Positions 23,578-34,492 of a DNA stretch of 64,000 nt are shown piece by piece; within the stretch, counting starts at the first letter, position 1; each line of letters opens with the position of its first letter. The position numbers and the translations under genes were made by a program. The stretch is from Morella rubra (lineage: Eukaryota > Streptophyta > Magnoliopsida > Fagales > Myricaceae), in NCBI GenBank assembly GCA_003952965.2, contig CM025852.1, positions 1,568,666-1,632,665 of the forward strand, given 5' to 3'. The notes under the pieces were generated by a model, which worked only from the letters and a program-made list of their open reading frames with translations, did no database searches and was not told the origin of the DNA.

Positions 23578-24718
23578 CTAGACACCGGCGAGAGTCTTGA
23601 CATTCATGGGATATGTGTACTTTGAAGAACCGTGAAACATATTTTCCATAATGATGCGAGCACAAGCTTCTGTGGGATGGGATGCGTCCCAAAAGACGTG
23701 GTCATTTCGGTTGGCGCAATAGAGTGAGAGTGGTTGGCAAGTGATCTGAGCACGAAGGTGGCCAAGACCGCAACAAGCAGTTTTGACCTCTGCGAATCCT
23801 GCAGCAACGTACAAATTTCAAACACTTCATTGATGGGTAGCAAGTTGTCAGAACCTGCAGGCTCTGAAGATTAATCAATTGAGCACAAGAATATGAAGCC
23901 AAAATTCGATATAAAAAGTTAATTCATCACAGTGATTGTGTTTTCTCTATGTGCTTCTTTACTTCTGTTGCAACTGCATGCAAATTCTGAGAAGGAAACA
24001 AGTACCATAAGAAGCTGGTTTCTCGATTATTTTCGTATAGATACTGTAGGAATCGAAGTAGGAGTAGCTGATGTCCTTAAGCTCTGATGCCAAGTTCTGC
24101 AACATCAACTTGAGGCCTTCATTGTACTTAGCAGACCAGTAATTTATCTCTGTATTGCACGCTTCTCCATCAATGTTCTTCCTCACCGACGGGCAGCATC
24201 CGATTGCCGCTAGACCAACCATCACAAACTTACGAGCGCCATAACCGTAGACCCGCTGCCAGAAAAGGTCAAAAAATCATGAGGGTGATGAGCAAATGAC
24301 CAAGTTGAAATTCCTGGTATAAATGGCTAGAAGTTGCTGTCCCATGTCTGATCCAAAGCCCACAGCCATTGGAGTAACATTACAACTTTCTTACACTCAT
24401 CAGAGGGTCGGAATTTGAACTACTAGTTCTCCAAAGTATATGCAAAACTGTTACCTTTAATTGGTCACTTAATTTGAGAGCCAGGGAATCGACAAAGTCC
24501 TGAGGATTGCTGTGGTTGGACCTGAAGTAGCCCAACATATCATTGCTTCCGATCACAAAGGGAAAGAGAGATTTCGATAGCAGCTCTTGGACGCCAGACG
24601 ATCCGAGCTGTTGCTTCAGCTCTGCATGTACTTGGGAAAAGTAGTCTACTTGCCTTGTCAAATGGATTGACTCATGCTGTTGAATAAGTAAAGGACAAAG
24701 CTAAGGTCAACCAGCGGG

Positions 24719-24761
<43 letters not shown>

Positions 24762-25953
24762 GCGTGTTCGATCCACGCTCACCGCAGTGCTTAAATAATT
24801 TCGTTTTTTCTTTTTAAGAAAAACGATATAGAAGAAAATTGTTCAAAGACTCTGTCTTGGGTCCAGTTGGTCTCTAAACCAGAGGAAATCAAGAGAGGAA
24901 GTTTTTAATAAGGACTCAAATAATCGACGCTCTCGGCCTTAATTTCTTTTGTAATTTCTTCTTTAATCCTTTCTAGTTTATACTATAATGAACCAAATTA
25001 GCAAGAATAAAATATATCTCTACATTTTCTTTTCAATATTTCTACGTACTTGCCCCCCTTTTTAAGAACCAAATCAACTTGATATAAAAAAGAAAAACAG
25101 AAGAAAATTGAGATAAGAATAGAATCGTGAAATTAATAAGTTAAAAACCCAAAAAAGAATTATATTAAGCATATATTCTCTGAATTATGCAAGTTAAATA
25201 AGGTAGTAATTCTGTTTTGGTTTGAATTAATATTGGTGTTTATATATAGTTGTACGTTTTTCATTAACTTCCAATAGCATCGCAAAGGGTCATGACTCAT
25301 GATCAGAAAGGAATAAAAATTATATATAGGAATTAAAAGCACAGAACTTAAGCTCCTGTATATATTACTTACAAGGGGTCCAGCATTATCATCAGTGATT
25401 CGGGCACCTCCAGAAGCAAAGCTTACACCAGTTTGCAGGGAGGCGCGGTTCTTGTTGGATTCAAGGGAGAGATATGGCGGTGAAGTCGGTAAACCCACTT
25501 TCTCAGCTGCATGAGACCAATAATCCGCTCAATTCTATGTTAAATTTTTATTAATTACCCGGGAAATTAAAAACAAAAAACAAATATCGACATATTAAGA
25601 TTAAGGAATTGAATTTGAAGCTGGCCTTCAATGGACCTTGCATGGAGATCAGAAGAACGTCGAACGTTAGGGGAAGTAGGTAGTTAATTTTGATCATGAA
25701 GTTTACCGAGAAAATCAGCAGTATTCTTGCCATTACTGAATCTGCCGGTGGCAACTTTGGACGGAAAATCGATGCCGTAAGGAGGAAAATCTACTTTGTT
25801 GAGGGAAACAGAAAGGTAATTATTGTTGCCAACATCTACAAGGGAGTCTCCGAACACAAACATCGCAGGAACCACTTGAGATTCCGAAGGAGTAAAACTA
25901 AAGAGTACTGAGAGGGAAAACGAGAAACTCAACAGCAACAAATTAAGAGCCAT
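23578..25953 (-). CDS. GDSL esterase/lipase, unit E (intact, tRNA in intron)
   Basis: Exons 25707-25953, 25373-25506, 24455-24676, 24006-24255 and 23578-23798 sum to 1074 nt for 357 residues and a TAG stop. The signal peptide MALNLLLLSF leads into FGDSL with Ser37; SFASGGARI, VIGSND with Asn172, and WDASHP with Asp322 and His325 complete the catalytic set. It differs from A-D throughout (for example INYWSAKYNEG against MNRLSVKYNEG), so it is an older copy. Exon 3 is four codons shorter than in D. The block II Gly-Ile is changed to Arg-Ile after GGA. Intron 2 (24677-25372) contains a complete tRNA-Phe gene on the opposite strand. A TATAAAT box lies about 130 bp upstream of the ATG. Confidence 0.92.
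24714..24786 (+). tRNA. tRNA-Phe (GAA anticodon)
   Basis: A 73-nt gene: acceptor GCGGGGA with TCACCGC and discriminator A, D arm GCTCAGTTGGGAGAGC, anticodon loop CTGAAGA with anticodon GAA, and T arm GCGTG TTCGATC CACGC. A and B boxes of the internal promoter are intact and a T run from about 24798 can end pol III transcription. The sequence matches the plant nuclear tRNA-Phe as I remember it, including the G5/A68 mismatch in the acceptor stem. It lies in intron 2 of GDSL unit E, antisense to it. CCA is not encoded, as expected for a nuclear gene. Confidence 0.97.
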
Positions 25954-27357
25954 TCGAGGAGTACTACGAACGGAGTGTAGGAATTTAATGATCTCTTTTA
26001 TCCCCCTCCTCTCTCAAAATACCTTACGAAGTTACGACGTTGTATGTTGGTGAATGGTAAAGCCTAGCTAGACTCATGAGATTTATACGGAAACTGAGGG
26101 CTGATTTGAAAGGTTGATAACCTTGTTGCGAATTATAGTACTTAATTTCTTGCAAGTAACGTACGTTGATGCTAATTATTAATTTGTTTCTTGATGGAGA
26201 CAATATTGCGAGCCAGTACTGATTCAGTATCCGTAGGAGTAAAATATATGGTACGTACGTAGCTTTTCAATTTTTCTAAAGGGTGGCGTAAAACAAATTT
26301 CACCAATTTGAAAAAGTCAATCTCAAGGCCAATAGCTAGAGCTGCTCTATCCCTTTTGTCCAGTCAATTTCGAATGTCTAGTACTAAAATCAGTGGTATA
26401 TATATATAATTAGCATATTCCATTAGCTAGCTAGTTAGGGGGATTAAATTTATACTTTTTCATCAAATATTGATCGAAGTTTGTCAGACATTCATCATTT
26501 AACGTGCATCATGATATATAGTGATCATGGCCTAAACGTCCTATAATTGACTCTAGGGATATTTCACCTTCTCATGAGATAATTATGGATTGACAAAATC
26601 GTAATTAATTAGTACAAGAATACTTGGGAAAATGAAGATAAGAAAATTCTGGGCTAATCACGATCACCTATATATATATATATACTCTCGTATGTCGTAC
26701 ATACTATCGTATGTATCTCACACACGAGCTACTAGATCAGCTAAGAGATTTGAAATATCGGCAAACAAGAGGAGAGTAATTAAGTCTCACTCACTAATTG
26801 AGAAGATTAATATAAAGGCAGATTTTAATGTTATTTTAGACCAAGTGCTAATCCATATATATATATATATAACGTCTGAATAAGAATAAGAATAAGAATA
26901 TTGTATACTCATTTAAACGCAGGCCGGCTAGATTGGTTAATGTATGGACAGCCACGAGCCCCACATCTTAAGGCCGGTTTTGCTCTTAAACAACAGGGAG
27001 AACATAAGAGTATCAGGACTCCTGATCAGGCGCCATTTTGATGGCCGGCCATTATAAGTACACTGCCATGGGAAGATTGTGAAGCCAGTAGTGTATATGT
27101 ATATATAGATATTTTCTTTAGTTTTTGCTTTCCATTTTCCTTTATAATAATTAAAGAATTAAGAACAAAACACCTTTGCGCTACTACATAGAGGAAACAT
27201 TACTTTTATATATATTCACTGAAGCATTTGGAATATGCATGGGTCAAAGTTTTTTATATACAACGCTATAACATTCTTCTTGTTCTCTTCAAGTATGCAG
27301 TGAGGCCGGCCAGCTACGTGCTGTAACACACATAGGCGCCTGTTTGTCCAGCTAAGC
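25954..27357. other. Spacer between units E and F, promoter of E
   Basis: No gene. AT-rich with TA microsatellites near 26400, 26670 and 26860. The proximal promoter of unit E is at its left end. Confidence 0.6.
26081..26087 (-). promoter_or_regulatory. Putative TATA box of GDSL unit E
   Basis: TATAAAT on the minus strand, about 130 bp upstream of the ATG of unit E. Units A-D have TATACAT or TATATAC at the corresponding place. Position and motif fit, but no transcript start is known. Confidence 0.45.
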
Positions 27358-28953
27358 TTAAAGGGCAGCTAGATCCCGCACGTTCATCGGAAATGTGTAC
27401 TTTGAAGGACCCTCATGAAACATGTCGTCCGCGATGATGCGAGCATAAGCTTCTGTAGGATGGTATGCATCCCAAAAGAGGTGGTCACTTCGATTGGCGC
27501 AATGGGGTGGCTGACAGATATCCGTGGTGGCTCCTGTATCCTGATGGCCACAAATCTACTTTTCAAACACCTGAACTGAAGACATCACAACAAAGCAGAT
27601 GATTACCTAGTAGTGATATTCCTAGTTATATATATATATATATCTGTGTTTATTGGACGTAACATAAGAAGCTGGGCTCTTAATTACGTTCATGGAGATA
27701 CTGTAAGTATCAAAATAGGAGTAGTTGATGTCCTTGAGCTCTGATTTGAAGTTCTGCAACATTGTCTTAAGGCCATCATTGTATTTAGCAGCCCAGTAAT
27801 TTATTTCTTCACTGCATTCTTCTCCTTCAAAATCTTTCCTAATTGTAGGGCAGCATCCGATTGCTGCGAGGCCAACAATCACAAACTTACGGGCACCATA
27901 ACCGTGTAAACGCTGCCAGAAAAATATTAAAAAAAAAAATGAGACAGGAAAAGTTTAGCTCGTGATAAGCAAACTTTTATCTCATCTGTGGCCAAAGGGT
28001 GTTTGTTTTTGGTAATAGTGGCATTGCAAGGTTGACCTAGCTAGCTAGACGTTGGTTTATAGGTACTGAACTGCTTCGCTACCTTTAGTTGATCATTTAA
28101 TTCGAGAGCCATTGAAGCTACATAGTCTTGTGGGCTGCTTTTCTTGCGGAGGTTGGAGGACCCGAAGTAGCCCAAGATGTCATTACTTCCGATCACAAAG
28201 TGAAAGAGAGATTTTGATAGAAGCTCTTCTACACCAGATGATCCTAGCTGTTGATTCAGCTCTGCATGCACTTGAGAAAAGTCGTCTACTTGTCGTATCA
28301 AAGGTATTGACTGACGCTGTATCAACGGACAAAACAAACAAGACCAATTTTTTTTTTTTCCTGAAATCAACGACGGCGAAGGAAATGAAAAGAGAACGCC
28401 AGAAAAGACTTGAGAGTTTTACTCACAAAACGTTCATCATTCCCAGCAAAGATTCCAGCCCCTCCAGAGGCGAAGCTTACACCAGTTAGGAAGCTGGCTT
28501 GGTCCTTCTTGGATTCAAAGGACAGATATGGTGGTGAAGTTGGCAAGCCCACCTGCTCAGCTGCCCAATTATATCCCATTTGAATCATATATTCATGAAG
28601 ATAGTAGGATGTGTGCAGATCTAGCTAGGTTCAATAATTATTAGAATATATTATATATATATATGTAAGAGAAAGAAATTTAGAAGTAGTATTCTGATTA
28701 ACTTACCAATAAAATCTGCAGCATTCTTGCCATTACTAAACCTACCAGTGGGAATCTTGGTAGGAAAATCAGCACCATAGGGACGAAAATTTGCCTTGTT
28801 GATGGAAAACGTTAGGTAATTGTTATTCCCAACATCCACAAGGGAGTCCCCGAATACAAACGTGGCAGGAACCATCTGAGCCTCCGAAAAGGTAAACTTA
28901 ATGATGAAGAACAGGGCGAATGAGAAACTCAATAGAAAAAAGTTGAAAGCCAT
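27358..28953 (-). CDS. GDSL esterase/lipase, unit F (shifted last intron)
   Basis: Exons 28707-28953, 28427-28560, 28083-28316, 27664-27912 and 27358-27540. Exons 1-3 have array-typical lengths and encode the signal peptide, FGDSL with Ser37, [10 protein letters not shown] and VIGSND. The usual exon 4 donor TATG/GTAC has become TATGTTAC, so the GT moves one base upstream. The usual start of exon 5 is replaced by unrelated sequence, but an acceptor CATCAG at 27541-27546 gives the matching phase. With both shifts the frame stays open, yielding 348 residues with WDAYHP (Asp312, His315) and a TAA stop. About a dozen residues, including the paired Cys of other units, are lost. It is either a working variant or a young pseudogene. 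Confidence 0.72.
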
Positions 28954-31173
28954 TCTAGGAGTACTGTAGGAAAACTCTTTCTCAGAACTCTCGAGCTATG
29001 CAAATTTCTTATGCGGTACTGTAATATATATATGCTGGCCGGGATGGTGAACAGGCGTTGATTTAACGTCTATATATAAGCGATATATATAATCTTCTAC
29101 ACTTGGAATATTCTGGATAAATAGTTTTGAAACAAAATATAGACTATATATATATATATAGCTAAAAAAACTGTATTGATTCAATTAAAAGTTCAAGATC
29201 AGTATTAATGCCTTCTCATCATAGGTAAAAGACATATCTTGAAGAGTTGAATCACATCAATTATTTATAATGTCAGACGTATATATATATATAAAGTAAG
29301 TCTATCTGATTAGATAAACATCGCCAGAGGTAATTAAATAAAATAAGAAGTCATTAGACTTCATTCTCAAACGTCACATACTTAGAATTAAGTCCAATAA
29401 TTACTACTTTTCGAGGAGATAAAGCAATTAAAAAGTATCAACTAATTACGTCCCATGATATATTATATTAAGCCGCCTTTACTATTTCAACCACTAGCTT
29501 ACTTATATATATATATATATAGGACTTGGTCACTTATGCCCACTTTTACATTTTCAACAATTTAAAAAAAGAAAATGCTTCAAATTCTCCTTGCGGTTCT
29601 AAATTGAGCTGGGGAAGAAGAAGAAGAGCAAGAATGTGTAAATAATGTAGAAATTGTTAGATTCCGTTCCGGATAATGGGGTTAATTTTTTTTTTTTTTT
29701 GGGTTATTACGAAAGATCCATTGCCTTTTTTAGTTCCTTCCTGAGTGGGCTAACTTTTACAGATGTTCGTTTTCTAAAAATTGTAAGATTTTTATAGAAT
29801 TATGAATATTTAATAGATTATAGTTTTATAAATTTTTGTGTAAAGGTTGGTGAAAAGTTTTAAAGATATTTAATTTTTGTTGGAGTTTGTAAAAAGGTAT
29901 AGAGAGAGATAATTTGATATAATTGTTTAATAAAAAAGTATTGGAGTTAAGTAAAAAAGTATAAAGAGAAAAGATTTGTTTTAATTTTTTTAAAAAAAAA
30001 ATTATTGGAGTTCGTGTGAAAAGTTGTTGGAGATTGTGTAAAATGCATTAATATTTGTATATAAATTTTTGAAATTTTGAATATTCATTTTATAAATTTA
30101 TTGAATATATTTATATTCTATAATACTTTAAAAAAAAAAAAAAAATCCTAAAATTTTCAAGTTTGGGTAGATAGACAACATTCCAGAAGACCAATTCTGG
30201 GCCATATCATCTCTTTTGAACCTCATATGGGCTACCTTAGTTTCTCGCTAGACACTTCGGGAGCCCAATCGTGGCCCACGGTTGCATAACTGAAAAGGAA
30301 TATATCTTTTTCGTTTATGCAAGACGTGGCCCACCATTGTGCTATTGAAATCTGGGCCTTCTTGTACAACGACAAGAACTTTTATCAGTCAATAAGCTAC
30401 ATGGAGATGTTGGGACGTTAGTAGCTGATTAGAGCCTACAGGTTCTTCTACTTGTACAAGAGAACGGGGATATGACATCCTCTCTAAAGCTAGAGAAATG
30501 GGCCTAGGAATGGGCTTATATGTATCCTAATCATCTCACTACTTAATTGAGTCATTGAACTATCAACCATGAAAGGAAATAGACCTGCAAATAGATCGGA
30601 TTGCTCCATGCCTCAAAGGTTTGGACCATTTGATTCTCAATGGAAGACCCATGACCTCTAATGACTCAGATGGAGAATTTTCTACCTGACTTGTACCATG
30701 CTCAAGATAAATAATAAGTAGACCTCATTTATTTAATATCTATATAAAATTTTGGACTATAGATTCTACAATTAGATCTACTTATTGTATTTATCTCTTT
30801 TCAAATTACATTGTATAATTCAGACAATAAATTACAGAAGATAGATGACCCACCACAAGTAAACTAACTTTAACTTTTATATGGACTCGCAAGATTGTTG
30901 AAGTTAAGTTTGATGCTTAAATAATGGAAAGAAAGTACATATGTTTGACTTGAACTGAAGCAGAGTATGTATGTGAGAAATTTCTGCAGGTACACTTTAC
31001 ACCGTTCTAAGATGTCATCGTTATTCTCTACCTCGAAGCACATCTACGTAACCAGAGTATCACGTTCTTTGATACCCGTAGTTATTAATCTACAACCTAC
31101 GAAGAATATTTGAATTTCTCTTTAATGGCGAGGCCCTGTAGGAATGGCACACCCTCTGTTCTTATTGGCGAGC
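28954..31173. other. Spacer between units F and G
   Basis: No gene. Holds TA microsatellites (near 29110, 29150, 29285, 29505) and, at about 29760-30130, an AT-rich TTGGAGTT/GTAAAA repeat stretch resembling 40140-40380 and 47928-48110. The rest shows nothing I recognise. Confidence 0.5.
30886..30996. repeat. Direct repeat, copy 1 of 2 (near unit G)
   Basis: About 110 bp starting TGGACTCGCAAGATTGTTGAAG and ending near ATTTCTGCA, repeated at 31238-31346 with small differences. The second copy lies inside the ruined last exon of unit G. Origin unknown. Confidence 0.75.
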
Positions 31174-33338
31174 TTAAACAGATACAAGCTGGCTCATATT
31201 CACCGGAAATGTGTACGGTAAAGGAACATTTAAATATATATGGACTCGCAAGATTGTTGAAGTTTGTTTGATGTTGGGTGGAAAGAAAGTACATATGTTT
31301 GACCTGAAGCAGAGTATGTATGTGAGAAATTTCTGCATTACACTTTACAAAATGTTACTCATTAAGGGTTACGAGCCCACAACAAATTGGCTTTGGCTCA
31401 GCCTCTACAAGAATGCCTGGCATCAAATTTGAAAAAAATTTCTCAGACAACAAGCAGCTTCTTTTATCATTGAACCAAAAGGAAAAAGAACCAGAGACAG
31501 AAGAAAACGAAGGTCAAACCAGTGGGAAGAACATAATTCTTTTGAAAACCATCTGGAGCACAGGTGAGTAGGTGCTGTACCATAAGCAGCTGGGTTCTGA
31601 ATCAAGTTGAGCAAGACTGTGTAGGTATCAAAGTAGGAGTAGTGCATGTCTTGGAGGTCTGACTTCAATTCCTTCAACATCGATACAAGGCCTTGGTTGT
31701 ACTTGGCAGCCCAGTAATTGACTTCTTCATTGCAATTTTCATTGCTGGTCTCTCTCCTCCTTGCCGGGCAGCATCCTATTGTCCCTATTCCAGCAATCAC
31801 CAATTTTCGTGCCCCATAATTGTACAAGTACTGCCCAAGTTACGACAAAGAAATGATGAGCACGGACCCAAATTGAACTGTAAAATACAAACGACTAGAT
31901 GACTCTGAACTTTGCTCATCCGAATAGACTTCTCTTTGTCCTCGTTTTTAGGTAGTGACTGCTCTGTTACCTTGAGCTTTTCTTCTAGTGTGAGAACCAT
32001 TGAAGCCACGTACTCCTGTGGAGTGGTTCTGTTGCGAAGATTAGACGACCTGAAGTAGCCAAAGATGTCGTTGTTTCCAATCACAATAGCAAAGATTGAT
32101 TTGGATAAAAGCCTTTTTGCGCCAGAGGATCCTAGCTGTTTGTTCAATTCTTCATGCACCCCTGAGAAGTAGTCTAGTTGTTGTGTCAAATGCATTGACT
32201 GGAACTGTAGAAGAAAATAAATTGTAAACTAACCTTCGTAGGTGAAATTGTCCTTTCTTTCTTTCTTGGCATTGAAAAAAAAAAGATTTTACTGAAAAAA
32301 GAAGAAGTAAAATCACAAATCTTCCAATACTAGGTGCGTTGAGTAGACAGCAATACTACCCCTTCTAAGTGCGTTGAGTAGACAGCCCACATTCCAAATG
32401 CCCAATTTTTGACCTTCTTGCATAGGCCAGTTGTCCATTGAAACTTTTTAAGCCGGATTAGAATCTTCTCTCTATTCATATAATTTGTAGAGATAGACAA
32501 TTTAGATTTGATAAAATTGAGCTTACTCATTTAATATAAATTGGTGTTTTAGCTAGTACTGCTTTATTAAGTATCCTGAACTTTTGGAGTGCACAACAAA
32601 ACCGAAAAACCGACAACATGAGTGCAAACTAGTTGTAAAGGTGCACAAAACACTAGTTGTACAAGGGCACTTGCACAGCCCAAAAAAAGTTGCACAAGGG
32701 AACTTTATGACAACATCTGTGAACTTTATAAACAGGATTTTAAACACAGAGGAAACAAGCGAGAGTTTTGCTTCACTTACAACATACGGGTCTGTGTCGT
32801 CCAAGATTCTAGCACCTCCGGAGGCGAAGCTAACACCTGTAAGGAACGACACGTTTTGCTTGTTGGACTCGTTTACCAGGGACAGGAAGGGTGGTGAAGT
32901 CGGCAAGCCCACTTTCTGAGCTGCTCAATGTTCCGTCCATTTCACATTATGAATTTGCATTGAGGAAACGAACAAATTAGTATTTCTGAACACGTGAAGC
33001 TACAGTGTGCATGATGCTAGTTGGAATAGAAGAAAACAAACAAGAAAAGCGGTGTGGATTTTTCCCTTGAGAAAAGAGGACGATTTTGGATTTAACTTAC
33101 CAAGAAAATCTGCAGCATTCTTTCCATTACTAAACCTGCCGGTCGGTTTTTGGGCCGGAAAGTCGATGCCGTAGTGAGGAATATTTGCCTTGGCAAGGGA
33201 GAGCTCCAGGTAATTGTTGTTCCCAACGTCCACCAGGGAGTCTCCGAATACGAACATGGCCGGAACCATTTGAGCTTCTGAAAAATTGAAGCTGAACAAA
33301 AGGAAGAAAATTCCCACCACGAAAACAGTACACGCCAT
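31174..33338 (-). pseudogene. GDSL esterase/lipase, unit G (last exon disrupted)
   Basis: Exons 1-4 are in good order: 33101-33338, 32781-32920, 31971-32204 and 31581-31830, with MACTVFVVG signal peptide, [21 protein letters not shown] and VIGNNDIFGY (Asn for Ser in block III). Exon 5 is split. A relic of its start with EAACCL is at about 31430-31466, and its end with PYTFPV is at 31174-31226, with about 200 bp of foreign sequence between. The central part carrying the Asp-x-x-His pair is missing, so no active lipase can be made. The foreign piece includes a repeat also present at 30886-30996. The ATG at 33336 is chosen over an in-frame upstream ATG because it opens the signal peptide. Confidence 0.85.
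31238..31346. repeat. Direct repeat, copy 2 of 2 (inside exon 5 of unit G)
   Basis: Second copy of the repeat at 30886-30996. It occupies the place of the lost centre of exon 5 and so is tied to the event that destroyed unit G. Confidence 0.75.
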
Positions 33339-34492
33339 ATTAATGTTGAGCAAAACTCTCTCTCTCTCTAGAGAGGACGTTTGGTGTGGTATAATTATGG
33401 GGGCAGTGCAGGGTGGGTAGGGGTTGGATTTTATTGAGTGGACGAGTTGGCCAGGTGTATACTTTGCCATAAACGATGTTTACCATATTGGATTGACATT
33501 GTTAGATCTTTCAATATCTCCATTATAAAACCTTATCCTAATTTTCATTAGTAAATAGGTAATACTTTTCGTGTTATCACATTTTTTATCTTCAAAATCC
33601 TTCATTTAGTTTTATTAAATATCACTGACAAAATTTGATACATAGCTAATATTTACGCTCCTCTATATTAGTCCAAAATCTGTATTTAGTTCAGGGTTTA
33701 AATTCCTTAATTCCCTTTTACTGTATCCCTAAGAAAGGAGATTTCTTGCCTCCTATGGAACCCAATCACCTTTTCCAGATTCCGGCGCCATTTAAACATC
33801 TTGAAATTCTCCAAGTCCGTGCCAACTTATCCTCACTCTGCCATTTTCTGCTTTGTTTAATATTTTCCATCTTTAATGAACCAGTAACGGATCAACATGC
33901 GGCGGTGGGGCGAGTTTGAGCTGTAAATTGCTGGACTTATATGGTCTGGGGACCGCTAAGCTTGAGCGTGCTTTTCCAACTACAACTTGATAACTTGGAA
34001 GCTACCTGTTATGAGCGCACGATCTAGCAAACTAGCTTCAGATCCTAATACTCTTTTTGGGAAAGCAATGCAAACTAGGAAGCTTTCGGCCACTGTTGTA
34101 AACTCTCTAAAAACGAGCAAACTCGCAAGAAGAAAAATGGAAATCCAAGGTCAATTTTTAAGAAACAAAAATTGAGTGCTACGCTCTTTATTCTGTATAT
34201 CATGAAGGGCTCGACGAGATGATCGATCCCATAAAATTTCGAATTTACGTTATAAATCACACTGAACCTCAGAAGATTTTCTCACCGAGGTCAAGGAACG
34301 AAACCCCGAGAAAAAGATTAAAAAAAAAAAAACACAGAAATAACTTTGCAGGAGTCAATATACAGTTTCTCCAGCTGGTGCATTCCATTGCCACCCATCC
34401 GTAGTTATGCAGAAGATGAGCGTCGTAGCGACTCCCATATACGATTTCACCACCCAAATTATCAACCCCTTGTTGTCAGGGATATCAATTTA
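33339..34492. other. Spacer between the GDSL array and APR copy 1
   Basis: No gene. From about 33905 to 34492 it matches 41373-41968, the 3' flank of APR copy 2, with about 80-90% identity by eye. The left part shows nothing recognisable. Confidence 0.6.
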
